Made by a program: the position numbers and the translations under genes. Positions 7,564 through 14,042 of a DNA stretch of 14,042 nt are shown one piece after another. The first letter of the stretch is position 1, and each line of letters opens with the position of its first letter. The notes under the pieces were generated by a model, which saw nothing but the letters and a program-made list of their open reading frames with translations, was not told where the DNA came from and made no database searches. Source of the stretch: JBJXHB01 sp046160725 (GTDB lineage: Bacteria; Pseudomonadota; Gammaproteobacteria; Burkholderiales; Burkholderiaceae_C); the NCBI GenBank assembly GCA_046160725.1, contig JBJXHB010000415.1, positions 1-14,042 on the forward strand, written 5' to 3'.

Positions 7564-8589
7564 TCATGGGCGTTGAGTGGCGGCGCCGGCCATGCGGTAA
7601 CACGGCACCTCGAATTCGACCGCATCGCCCCAGACGGCGTTCAGCAGGTCAGGGTTCAGGTCGAACTCGGCTTTGCGCAGCCATTCCAGCAGCGGCGTGC
7701 GTCGCGGGTCATAGCTGTGAATCTGGTGTACCAGGTTGTCTCTCGGTCGGTAGTAGGCGAAGCGCAGATTGAACGGGCAGGCCATGGCTGTGGAGTCCGC
7801 CGGGATGAGCGCCCGCTGGTCCGCCCGCACGCTGCCAAAGATCTGCTGGAATGAAACACCACCCTTGAATCCGATCGCCATGTCCTGGTAGATGAACACA
7901 TACGTCACGCGATGGACAAGGGGTTGTCCATCGAAGCAAGGCAAGCGCAACCCAGCGGTCCAGCCGCGCACGCCCTTCTGGAGTTCGCGGGTCGATGTGT
8001 GCCCGTGCACCTGGACATCCGGGGCTGAGTCAGGCCCGATGAATCGCATCTCGACGAGCACGCGCCCAAGCTCTCCCGCTTTGCTTGCGCGTTCCGGGAA
8101 AGCGGGTTTCGACTCGCCGCTCACATGGCGGATGCAGTGAAACAGCTGCCGACGCAACTCGGCGTCGGCATCGACCGGCTGGCCATTCAGGCCGGGTGAG
8201 CGATCACGGTTGAAGACATAGTCGATCGTCAGTCGCGCCGGAACCGGCCCCTCGGCCATGCAAGGTGCCCGCAGATGCTGCACGAAGTCGCGTACGCTGG
8301 CTTCGAACCGGCGATCATCGTCACCCTCGCGTTCCAGTACCTGCACCCGCGGACGCTCAGCAGGGTCGAAGAAGGACAGCTCCACCTTGATCCGCCCGCT
8401 GCGGCGCGCGGAATAGTCGAGGGGCGGATAGACCGGGGCCGACCCTTCGGCCTTCGGGTCCAGCGTCATGCATCGCTGGGCGGGCGACGGCATGTCCACC
8501 ATGGCCTGGGCCGCAGCGGGCGGCGCACCAGCGAGCAGACCCCATGCTGCCCAGGCTGCCGCCGCAGCGAGCCTGTGGTGGCGGCTCAC
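7564..8589 (-). CDS. Secreted Cys-rich protein with tandem TonB-C-like repeats, function unknown
   Basis: Not assigned to a named family. The best start is GTG at 8587-8589, which overlaps the tkt TGA as GTGA. It gives 341 residues beginning with a classic signal peptide (SRHHR, alanine-rich core, cleavage near AAAQA at about 25-29). The first in-frame ATG (8502, residue 30) would remove that signal. The mature part has two clear repeats, about 40-126 and 152-236. They share Cys, then P-(Y/F)-P, GR-x-x-VE-x-x-F, VQV, VR, LR-x-PC and YVF, with cysteine pairs 40/110 and 152/218. A probable third unit (271-331, Cys271/330) keeps the strand-strand-helix-strand pattern, but its second cysteine is shifted. 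The pattern resembles the TonB C-terminal fold without a membrane anchor or proline linker. Codon use looks less G+C-biased than in tkt and gapA. A periplasmic role is likely; the partner is unknown. Confidence 0.8.
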   Translation of the reverse strand: MSRHHRLAAAAAWAAWGLLAGAPPAAAQAMVDMPSPAQRCMTLDPKAEGSAPVYPPLDYSARRSGRIKVELSFFDPAERPRVQVLEREGDDDRRFEASVRDFVQHLRAPCMAEGPVPARLTIDYVFNRDRSPGLNGQPVDADAELRRQLFHCIRHVSGESKPAFPERASKAGELGRVLVEMRFIGPDSAPDVQVHGHTSTRELQKGVRGWTAGLRLPCFDGQPLVHRVTYVFIYQDMAIGFKGGVSFQQIFGSVRADQRALIPADSTAMACPFNLRFAYYRPRDNLVHQIHSYDPRRTPLLEWLRKAEFDLNPDLLNAVWGDAVEFEVPCYRMAGAATQRP

Positions 8590-10634
8590 CGCCGGCGCAG
8601 CACGGCCCGCACCGTCGCCACCACGTTGTCCACCGTCAGATGAAAGTGCTGGAACAGCACGCCGCCCGGCGCGCTCTCGCCGTAGCGGTCGATGCCGATG
8701 ACGGCGGCGCAGCCGTACTTCCACCAGCCGTCGGTGACGCCGGCCTCGACGGCGATGCGGGGCAGCTTGGCCGGCAGCACCGATGCCTTGTAGGCCGCGT
8801 CCTGGCGGTCGAACACGCTGGTCGACGGCACCGACACCACGCGCACCGGGATGCGCAGGCGGGCCAGCTCGGCCTGGGCATGCAGCGCCAGGTGCACCTC
8901 CGAGCCGCTGGCCAGGATCACCGCGCGGGCTGCGCCGCGGGCACCGACTTCGCTGGGCTCGGCCAGCACATAGGCACCACGGGTGATGACATCGGCATCG
9001 GCCTTGGGGCAATAGGGCAGGTTCTGGCGCGACAGCAGCAGAGCGCTGGGGCGGCTGCGCTGGGCCAGGGCCATGGTCCAGGCGACCACCGTCTCGGCGG
9101 TGTCGGCCGGGCGCCCGACGTCCAGGTTGGGTATCAGTCGCAGGCTGGCGGCATGTTCCACGCTCTGGTGGGTGGGGCCGTCCTCGCCCAGGCCGATGCT
9201 GTCGTGGGTGAAGACATGGACCACGCGGCGCTTCATCAGCGCGGCCATGCGGATGGCGTTGCGGCTGTAGTCGCTGAAGGTCAGGAAGGTGCCGCCATAC
9301 GGGATGAAGCCGCCGTGCAACGCGACGCCGTTCATGATGGCGGCCATGCCGAACTCGCGCACGCCGTAGTTGATGTGGCGGCCGATGCGGCCGGCCTCGT
9401 CGAGCTTGACCGCGCCGTCGGCGGCGATGCGCAGGGGTGGCGTCGACTTCGTGTTGGTGAGGTTGGACCCGGTCAGGTCGGCGCTGCCGCCCAGCAGCTC
9501 CGGCAGCGCGGCCGTGAAGTGCTCCAGCGCCAGCTGGCTGGCCTTGCGGGTGGCCACGGTCTCGGCCTTGGTGTGGGCCTCCTTCAGCGCCTGCACCGCG
9601 ATGTCCGCGAAGTCCGCCGGCAAGTCGCCGGCCATGCGCCGACGGTATGCGGCCGCGGCCTCGGGCTGCGCCGCCGCCCAGGCGTCGTGCGTGGCCTGCC
9701 AGCCGGCCTGCGCCGCGGCACCGGCGGCGCTGTGATCCCAGGCGGCGCGCAGCTCGGCCGGGATCTCGAATGGGCCGTACGTCCAGCCCAGAGCCGCGCG
9801 GGTCAGCGCGATCTCCTCGGCACCCAGGGCCTCGCCATGGGCCTTGGCGGTGCCGGCGCGGTTCGGGCTGCCTCGCCCGATGGTGGTCTTGCAGATGATG
9901 AAGCTCGGCCGCTCGGTGCCGGCCTTGGCTTGGGCGATGGCGGCATCGACCGCGTCCACGTCATGGCCGTCCACCGGGCCGATGACGTCCCAGCCGCAGG
10001 CGCGCAGGCGCGCGGCGGTGTCGTCGATGAACCAGGGCGCCACCGCGCCGTCGATCGAGATGCCGTTGTCGTCGTACAGCGCAATCAGGCGGTTCAGCTT
10101 CCAGGCGCCGGCCAGGGCCAGGGCCTCGTGGCTGATGCCCTCCATCAGGCAGCCGTCGCCGACGACGACATAGGTGTGGTGGCCGACCGGCGCATGGCCG
10201 TCGCGATTGAACTGCGCGGCCAGCAGCTTCTCGGCCAGCGCCATGCCCACCGCATTGGCCAGGCCCTGTCCGAGCGGGCCGGTGGTGGTCTCCACGCCGG
10301 GCGTGAGGTCGACCTCGGGGTGCCCGGGCGTCATGCTGTGCAGTTGCCGGAAGCGCTTGATCTCGTCCAGCGGCAAGGCATAGCCACACAGGTGCAACAC
10401 CGAATAGAGCAGCATCGACGCATGGCCGTTGCTGAGCACGAAGCGGTCGCGCTCGGTCCAGTGCGGGTCGGCCGGGTTGTGGCGCAGATGGCGCTTGAAC
10501 AAGGCCAGGGCCATCTCCGCCATGCCCATGGGCGCGCCTGGGTGGCCGCTGTTGGCCTGCTGGACGGCGTCCATGCTGAGGGCGCGGATGGCATGGGCCA
10601 TGCCGCGTTGGAGGTCGGTGCGGGTGTCGGACAT
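8586..10634 (-). CDS. tkt: Transketolase
   Basis: Thiamine-diphosphate enzyme transferring two-carbon ketol units in the pentose phosphate pathway, or in the Calvin cycle in autotrophs. The 682 residues are slightly longer than E. coli TktA (663). Landmarks: His31 in SGHPGAPMGMA, His71 in SNGHASML, GPLGQG at 119-124, the cofactor motif GDGCLMEG at 159-166 with Asn190 downstream, His266 in AKAHGEALG, catalytic Glu427 in REFGMAA, and HDSIGLGEDGPTHQ at 478-490. All expected catalytic residues are present. ATG at 10632-10634 gives the family N-terminus. Upstream is a divergent hemerythrin gene, with an FNR-like site and a TAGAAT element in between. Downstream, the unknown secreted protein overlaps by four bases, then gapA follows, suggesting a tkt-led transcript. 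Confidence 0.97.
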   Translation of the reverse strand: MSDTRTDLQRGMAHAIRALSMDAVQQANSGHPGAPMGMAEMALALFKRHLRHNPADPHWTERDRFVLSNGHASMLLYSVLHLCGYALPLDEIKRFRQLHSMTPGHPEVDLTPGVETTTGPLGQGLANAVGMALAEKLLAAQFNRDGHAPVGHHTYVVVGDGCLMEGISHEALALAGAWKLNRLIALYDDNGISIDGAVAPWFIDDTAARLRACGWDVIGPVDGHDVDAVDAAIAQAKAGTERPSFIICKTTIGRGSPNRAGTAKAHGEALGAEEIALTRAALGWTYGPFEIPAELRAAWDHSAAGAAAQAGWQATHDAWAAAQPEAAAAYRRRMAGDLPADFADIAVQALKEAHTKAETVATRKASQLALEHFTAALPELLGGSADLTGSNLTNTKSTPPLRIAADGAVKLDEAGRIGRHINYGVREFGMAAIMNGVALHGGFIPYGGTFLTFSDYSRNAIRMAALMKRRVVHVFTHDSIGLGEDGPTHQSVEHAASLRLIPNLDVGRPADTAETVVAWTMALAQRSRPSALLLSRQNLPYCPKADADVITRGAYVLAEPSEVGARGAARAVILASGSEVHLALHAQAELARLRIPVRVVSVPSTSVFDRQDAAYKASVLPAKLPRIAVEAGVTDGWWKYGCAAVIGIDRYGESAPGGVLFQHFHLTVDNVVATVRAVLRRR

Positions 10635-10724
10635 GGCGGGTCGGCTGCGGCCGCGGTGGCGGCGTCTGGGGGGTGGGGCGGGTGCTCCGGAGGGCGGGCG
10701 GGAACCCGCTCGGAAGGGCGCCGG

Positions 10725-10730
10725 ATTCTA
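10725..10730 (-). promoter_or_regulatory. -10-like element TAGAAT facing tkt
   Basis: TAGAAT on the minus strand matches five of six bases of the sigma-70 -10 consensus, unusual in this GC-rich DNA. No good -35 lies 16-18 bases upstream. The centre of an FNR-like site is 27.5 bases from its first base, close to the class II spacing (activator near -40) that substitutes for a -35. The implied transcription start is near 10718, about 84 bases before the tkt ATG. Confidence 0.45.
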
Positions 10731-10750
10731 CGAGCCGGGCCCGGCGGGAC

Positions 10751-10764
10751 TTGCGCTGGATCAA
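10751..10764. promoter_or_regulatory. FNR/Anr-like binding site between tkt and hemerythrin gene
   Basis: TTGCGCTGGATCAA (TTGATCCAGCGCAA on the minus strand) matches TTGAT-N4-ATCAA at eight of ten defined positions. One flanking base on each side extends the palindrome (CTTG...CAAG). The FNR/Anr/Dnr family binds such sites when oxygen is low. A neighbouring oxygen- or NO-binding hemerythrin makes this plausible. The spacing suits the tkt-facing TAGAAT better than anything facing the hemerythrin gene. Confidence 0.5.
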
Positions 10765-10788
10765 GGCGCGCGCACCGCCTTGATGCCA
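10757..10788. promoter_or_regulatory. Long imperfect dyad overlapping the FNR-like site
   Basis: ATCAAGGCG (10760-10768) and CGCCTTGAT (10776-10784) form a perfect 9-bp inverted repeat with a 7-base loop. With one bulged G (10785) the pairing extends to TGG/CCA, giving 12 pairs over 10757-10788. It lies upstream of both divergent genes, so it is unlikely to be a terminator. It could be an operator or part of the hemerythrin leader. Confidence 0.45.
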
Positions 10789-10868
10789 CCGTGCGCACCG
10801 GGGGTGGCAACAAGGCCGCCCCGCCCACACAGGCACCGTCCGGAAACGGGCGCAACCGGACCGTCCCC

Positions 10869-11444
10869 ATGAAACACCTTGCCGAATCCGTGATCCAGGA
10901 TGAGCATCAGGCACTGGCCGCCATGCTGCGCTCGATACCGATGCTGGTCGACAACTGGGCCCGCCAGGGCGAGAAACCCGACTTTGCGCTGCTGCGGGCC
11001 ATGCTGTTCTACATCGACGAGTTTCCCGAGCGGCTGCACCACCCGAAGGAGAGCGAGCTGCTGTTCCCCCGGCTGCGCCAGCGCTGCCCGGACCTGACGC
11101 CGGTGCTGAACCGGCTGGACCAGGAACATCAGCGCGGTGAGGCGGCCATCCGCCATCTCGAACGTGCGCTCCTGGGCTATGAGGTGATGGGCGAGCCGCG
11201 GCGCGAGGCCTTCGAGATTGCGCTGCACCGCTACATCGACGCCTACCTGGAGCACATGTCGCTGGAGGAACGCAAGGTCATGCCCGCCGCCCGCGAGCAC
11301 CTGACCGAGGCCGACTGGGCGCAACTGGACGAGGCCTTCGCTGCCAACCGCGACCCGCTGACCGGCCATCCGGTACCGGCCGATTACCAGCCGCTGTTCC
11401 GCCGCATCGTCACCCAGGCCCCGGCGCCCGTGGGGCTGGGTTAG
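10869..11444 (+). CDS. Hemerythrin HHE cation-binding domain protein
   Basis: Cytoplasmic four-helix-bundle protein, 191 residues, expected to bind a di-iron centre. Family members sense or carry oxygen, or respond to nitric oxide or iron stress; which applies here is unknown. Candidate ligands sit in the usual pattern: His13 (QDEHQAL), His57/His58 with Glu61/Glu63 (RLHHPKESE), His87 (DQEHQRG), and His129 with Glu133/Glu134 (YLEHMSLEERKVMP). The ATG at 10869 begins exactly at the domain's first helix. A very long upstream extension of the frame is only antisense to tkt and is rejected. The Shine-Dalgarno is weak. There is no signal peptide or membrane helix, and no fused signalling domain. 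The gene diverges from tkt across a 234-base control region and converges on the aldo/keto reductase gene. Confidence 0.9.
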   Translation: MKHLAESVIQDEHQALAAMLRSIPMLVDNWARQGEKPDFALLRAMLFYIDEFPERLHHPKESELLFPRLRQRCPDLTPVLNRLDQEHQRGEAAIRHLERALLGYEVMGEPRREAFEIALHRYIDAYLEHMSLEERKVMPAAREHLTEADWAQLDEAFAANRDPLTGHPVPADYQPLFRRIVTQAPAPVGLG

Positions 11445-11473
11445 CGGGCCGGGCAGGTCCAGGCCCGGGCCCG
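11445..11473. terminator. Bidirectional hairpin between convergent genes
   Basis: CGGGCCGGGC (11445-11454) pairs with GCCCGGGCCCG (11463-11473) to make a 10-bp stem with one bulged G and an 8-base loop. It fills nearly all of the 33-base gap between the hemerythrin stop (11444) and the aldo/keto reductase stop (11478). Position and strength suit a shared terminator for both strands, although neither side has a T-run. Confidence 0.5.
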
Positions 11474-11477
11474 CTGC

Positions 11478-12461
11478 TCAGCTCGCCAACGGGGCGGTGA
11501 CGGTCTCGATGCGGGCGACCGCGTCGTCGGTCAGGCGCTCCAGCACCTGCACCGCAGCCAGGTTGGCCTTGAGCTGATCAGGCCGCGACGCGCCGGTGAT
11601 CACCGACGTCACGTTCGGGTTGCGCGCGCTCCAGGCGATGGCCAGTTGGGCCAGGGTGCAGCCCAGCGCGTCGGCGATCGGCACCAGCCGGCCGACCGCG
11701 GCGTTGCGCGGCTCGTCGAGCAGCCGCTCGCGCAGGAAGGCCATGCTGGGCATGGCGCCACGGCTGTCGTCGGGCATGCCGCCACGGTACGTGCCGGTCA
11801 GCAGCCCGCTGGCCAGCGGGCTCCAGGTGGTCAGGCCCAGGCCGATCTCGTCATACAGCGGCGCGTACTCATGCTCGACGCGGTGCCGGTGCAGCAGGTT
11901 GTACTGCGGCTGCTCGACCACCGGGCGGTGCCAGCCGTGGCTATCGGCCAGCTGCCAGGCGGTGCGGATGTCCGCGGCACTCCACTCGCTGGTGCCCCAG
12001 TACAGCGCCTTGCCCTGGACGATCAGGTCGTTCATTGCCCGCACCGTCTCGTCGACCGGGGTGTGCGGATCGGGCCGGTGGCAGTAGATCAGGTCGAGGT
12101 GGTCCAGGCCCATGCGCCGCAGCGAACCGTCCACCGCCTGCATCAGGTACTTTCGGTTGAGCGTGTTGCGGCGGTTGACGCCGTCGCCTGTGCCCCGGTC
12201 CAGGCCCCAGTAGTACTTGCTGGACACCACATAGTTCAGGCGCGGCCAGCCCAGGCGCTTGAGAGCGGCGCCCATCACCTCTTCGCTGTGGCCGAGCGCG
12301 TAGCCCTCGGCGTTGTCGAAGAAGTTGACGCCGGCGTCATAGGCGATGGCCATCATCTCCACCGCGGCGTCCACGTCGACCTGGTTGTGATAGGTCACCC
12401 AGGAGCCCAGCGAGAGCACGGACAGGCGCAGGCCGCTATGGCCCATTCGACGGTATTGCAT
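11478..12461 (-). CDS. Aldo/keto reductase, Kv-beta-like (AKR6-type)
   Basis: NADPH-dependent TIM-barrel oxidoreductase, 327 residues, close in style to voltage-gated potassium channel beta subunits and bacterial relatives such as YghZ, which reduce aldehydes. The start is ATG 12459-12461 (MQYRRMGHSGLRLS). The frame extends to 12737, but that adds 92 residues of arginine- and alanine-rich shadow sequence. The tetrad is visible: Asp49 (FFDNAEGY), Tyr54, Lys82 (SSKYYWG) and His128 (IYCHRPDP); eukaryotic Kv-beta has Asn at the last position. Also visible are the family motifs ALYWGTSEWS, TWSPLASGLLTG, and VTSVITGAS near the C-terminal cofactor site. No ion-channel gene is present. The upstream flavoprotein gene is 154 bases away on the same strand. 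No convincing promoter is visible in that gap. Substrate unknown. Confidence 0.92.
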   Translation of the reverse strand: MQYRRMGHSGLRLSVLSLGSWVTYHNQVDVDAAVEMMAIAYDAGVNFFDNAEGYALGHSEEVMGAALKRLGWPRLNYVVSSKYYWGLDRGTGDGVNRRNTLNRKYLMQAVDGSLRRMGLDHLDLIYCHRPDPHTPVDETVRAMNDLIVQGKALYWGTSEWSAADIRTAWQLADSHGWHRPVVEQPQYNLLHRHRVEHEYAPLYDEIGLGLTTWSPLASGLLTGTYRGGMPDDSRGAMPSMAFLRERLLDEPRNAAVGRLVPIADALGCTLAQLAIAWSARNPNVTSVITGASRPDQLKANLAAVQVLERLTDDAVARIETVTAPLAS

Positions 12462-12615
12462 GGTTGGCGAGCGCCGGTTGCGGGCGGCGTCATCAAAGGC
12501 GGCGGGACATGCAGCGTAACCGAGCGCCGGCGGGGCGTGGGCGATGACGCCGTGCAAGGCGGTGGGCAATGCCAGCACCCCCGGCGGCGGCCGACGCATG
12601 CTGCCTACGTGCTGC

Positions 12616-14042
12616 TCAGCCGCTGCGCACGCGCACGGCCGCCGCCTGGCCAGCCCGGTGGCCGTGGGTAAAGGCCTCCTCGAATACCGAATAGGCCGAC
12701 AGGTCGGCATGGGCGACCTGCAGGCGCGACGCCGCACCTGGGTCCGCCAGCGCGGCCAGAGGGCCGCCCGGGGCCGCCAGGCTGCGCCGGCCCGGAACAG
12801 GGATGCTCATGGCATGGCCGTATCGGGCGAGATCGATCCGTTGCACCAGCCCGGGCAGGTCCGGGTGCAGGGGGGTCAGCTCATCCAGCACGCGCTGCGC
12901 CCAGGGCCGCCAGTCGTCGCCGGCCAGGGCGGCGCGCTGGTCGGCCGGCCAGGCGGAGTACGCTGTCAGCACGGTCGGCCCGGGCCGGGGGTCCAGGCGC
13001 TGGTGACCGGCATCGACATAGCCCAGCGTGATGCTGCCGAAGCGCACGTTGTCCCACGCCGGCGCTGCGCCCAGCCCGCCGTCCAGCGGGGCGGCGCGCA
13101 GATGCAGGTTGGCCACCAGCCATGGTGCCTGCTGCAGCCCCTGCGCCGCGGCAGCCAGTGCGGGCGGCGCCATGGGCAACAGCCGCATCGCCACCGGCAA
13201 CGGCACGGCCATCACTACGGCCGCGGCTTGCCAGGACTCCAGGTCCCGAATGCCGCCGCCGCTGCCGGCGCGCTCGGCCAGCACCTGCACGCCGTGCCGG
13301 CCGACCTCCACCCGGCGCACGATGCGCCCGGCCTGCACCCGCGGGCCCAGCGGTGCGGCCAGGCGCTGCACCAGCCAGTGGTTGCCCTCGGGCCAGGTGA
13401 GGACCGCATCGCGATCGTCGGTCTCGTCGCCCGGCGCATGAAAGCCATGGCGGCTGGCGAAATAGTGCAGCCCGGCCCAGGCCGACACCTGCGCCGCCGG
13501 TGCCCCATAGTCGTCGCGGCAGCTGTAGTCCAGGAACCAGCGCAGCCGCTCGTCCGTCAGCCCGCGCGCCTGCAGCCAGGCCGCGAAGGTCTGGCCGTCC
13601 AGGTCGGCATGCACCGCGGTCCACGGCGCGCGCGCGGTGGGCGCAGCGAACCGGGCGTCGTGCTGCACCGTCGCCACGGCGTGTGCGAACGCCCGGTACT
13701 GCGCCTGCGTGGCCGAAGCCGGGTCCGCCGGCGGCAGCAGGCCTTCGTGCCAGGCGCCGTCGACCCACAGGCGCTCCTGCGGCGCATGGCACAGGTGGCG
13801 CTCGTCAGCGGCGAGGCGGCCGTGCTGCATGCGCAGCAGCCCGATCTCCTGCAGCCAGGCGGCGACCTCGGTGGCCTGCGGCCCCGGCAGCGGCAGGTAG
13901 TGCACGCCCAGCGGGCAGGCCAGGCCGCCCATCACATGGCCGCGGCTGTTGCCGCCGGCGCTGTCCTCCAGCTCCAGCAACACGATGTCGTCGATGCCGG
14001 CCATTCGCAAGGCCCGGGCGGCGGCCAGGCCGGCGATGCAGA
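12616..14042 (-). CDS. FAD-dependent amine-oxidase-like oxidoreductase (partial, N-terminus outside window)
   Basis: Flavoprotein of the NAD(P)/FAD-binding amine oxidase and protoporphyrinogen oxidase superfamily. The visible 474 residues start inside the dinucleotide fold: CIAGLAAARAL, then the second strand IVLLELEDSAGGNSRG with the acidic ribose-binding residue and the GG loop. Later features are a substrate domain, YSCRDDYG, the LTWPEGNHWLVQRLA segment typical of these oxidases, and a C-terminal FAD-contact region ending HGHRAGQAAAVRV. Only the first beta strand, the first glycine of GxGxxG and any leader should be missing, perhaps 10-50 residues. The residue at the third-glycine position reads Cys (codon 14038-14040), unusual for this fold, but it sits at the window edge. 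Substrate is unknown. I recall similar proteins near spermidine-synthase genes in related bacteria, but cannot check that here. Confidence 0.82.
   Translation of the reverse strand, partial: CIAGLAAARALRMAGIDDIVLLELEDSAGGNSRGHVMGGLACPLGVHYLPLPGPQATEVAAWLQEIGLLRMQHGRLAADERHLCHAPQERLWVDGAWHEGLLPPADPASATQAQYRAFAHAVATVQHDARFAAPTARAPWTAVHADLDGQTFAAWLQARGLTDERLRWFLDYSCRDDYGAPAAQVSAWAGLHYFASRHGFHAPGDETDDRDAVLTWPEGNHWLVQRLAAPLGPRVQAGRIVRRVEVGRHGVQVLAERAGSGGGIRDLESWQAAAVVMAVPLPVAMRLLPMAPPALAAAAQGLQQAPWLVANLHLRAAPLDGGLGAAPAWDNVRFGSITLGYVDAGHQRLDPRPGPTVLTAYSAWPADQRAALAGDDWRPWAQRVLDELTPLHPDLPGLVQRIDLARYGHAMSIPVPGRRSLAAPGGPLAALADPGAASRLQVAHADLSAYSVFEEAFTHGHRAGQAAAVRVRSG

Noticed and set aside
8590..9012. 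N-terminal extension of the repeat protein into the tkt coding region
   Set aside because: The extra 141 residues are Arg/Gly/Ala shadow sequence from tkt. A clean signal peptide begins at the GTG overlapping the tkt stop.
8544..10868. Plus-strand frame of about 775 codons fused in front of the hemerythrin domain
   Set aside because: It is the shadow of tkt in the opposite strand. The hemerythrin domain begins exactly at the ATG at 10869.
12462..12737. 92-residue N-terminal extension of the aldo/keto reductase
   Set aside because: It starts from a GTG inside the flavoprotein gene and lacks family similarity. The ATG at 12461 matches the family N-terminus.

Overview
This window is very G+C-rich chromosomal DNA, with nearly all codons ending in G or C. 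Gene content and protein style point to a betaproteobacterium of the order Burkholderiales, probably a Rubrivivax/Leptothrix/Ideonella-type genus. That placement is inferred from the sequence only. I see no rRNA or tRNA gene, no CRISPR array, no insertion sequence and no phage gene.

Region 1 (1-3087, minus strand) reads benE-like benzoate transporter, then gshB (glutathione synthetase), then uup (ABC-F ATPase, cut by the window edge). An 11-codon reading frame links gshB to uup through two ATGA overlaps. A YafJ-type class II glutamine amidotransferase (3198-3953, plus) diverges from the transporter.

Region 2 (3975-6239, minus) is a secreted subtilisin-like peptidase. It has a propeptide, two PKD-like repeats and a C-terminal GlyGly-CTERM anchor, the sorting signal read by rhombosortase.

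Region 3 (6429-10634, minus) is a central-carbon cluster: tkt (transketolase), a secreted protein of unknown function, then gapA. The unknown protein starts at a GTG overlapping the tkt stop codon. It carries two clear internal repeats and a probable third, resembling TonB C-terminal domains, each unit with two cysteines. It is the least ordinary gene here.

Region 4 (10635-11444): a hemerythrin-domain gene diverges from tkt. The 234-base gap between them holds an FNR/Anr-like site overlapping a strong dyad, and a TAGAAT -10-like element facing tkt. Oxygen-responsive control of one or both genes is a reasonable hypothesis.

Region 5 (11478-14042, minus) holds a Kv-beta-type aldo/keto reductase, preceded by an FAD-dependent amine-oxidase-like flavoprotein whose N-terminus lies outside the window.

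Most genes are housekeeping or common accessory genes. I did not find a convincing new multi-gene system. The best candidates for a second look are the Cys-paired repeat protein, the tkt/hemerythrin control region and the gshB-uup minicistron.
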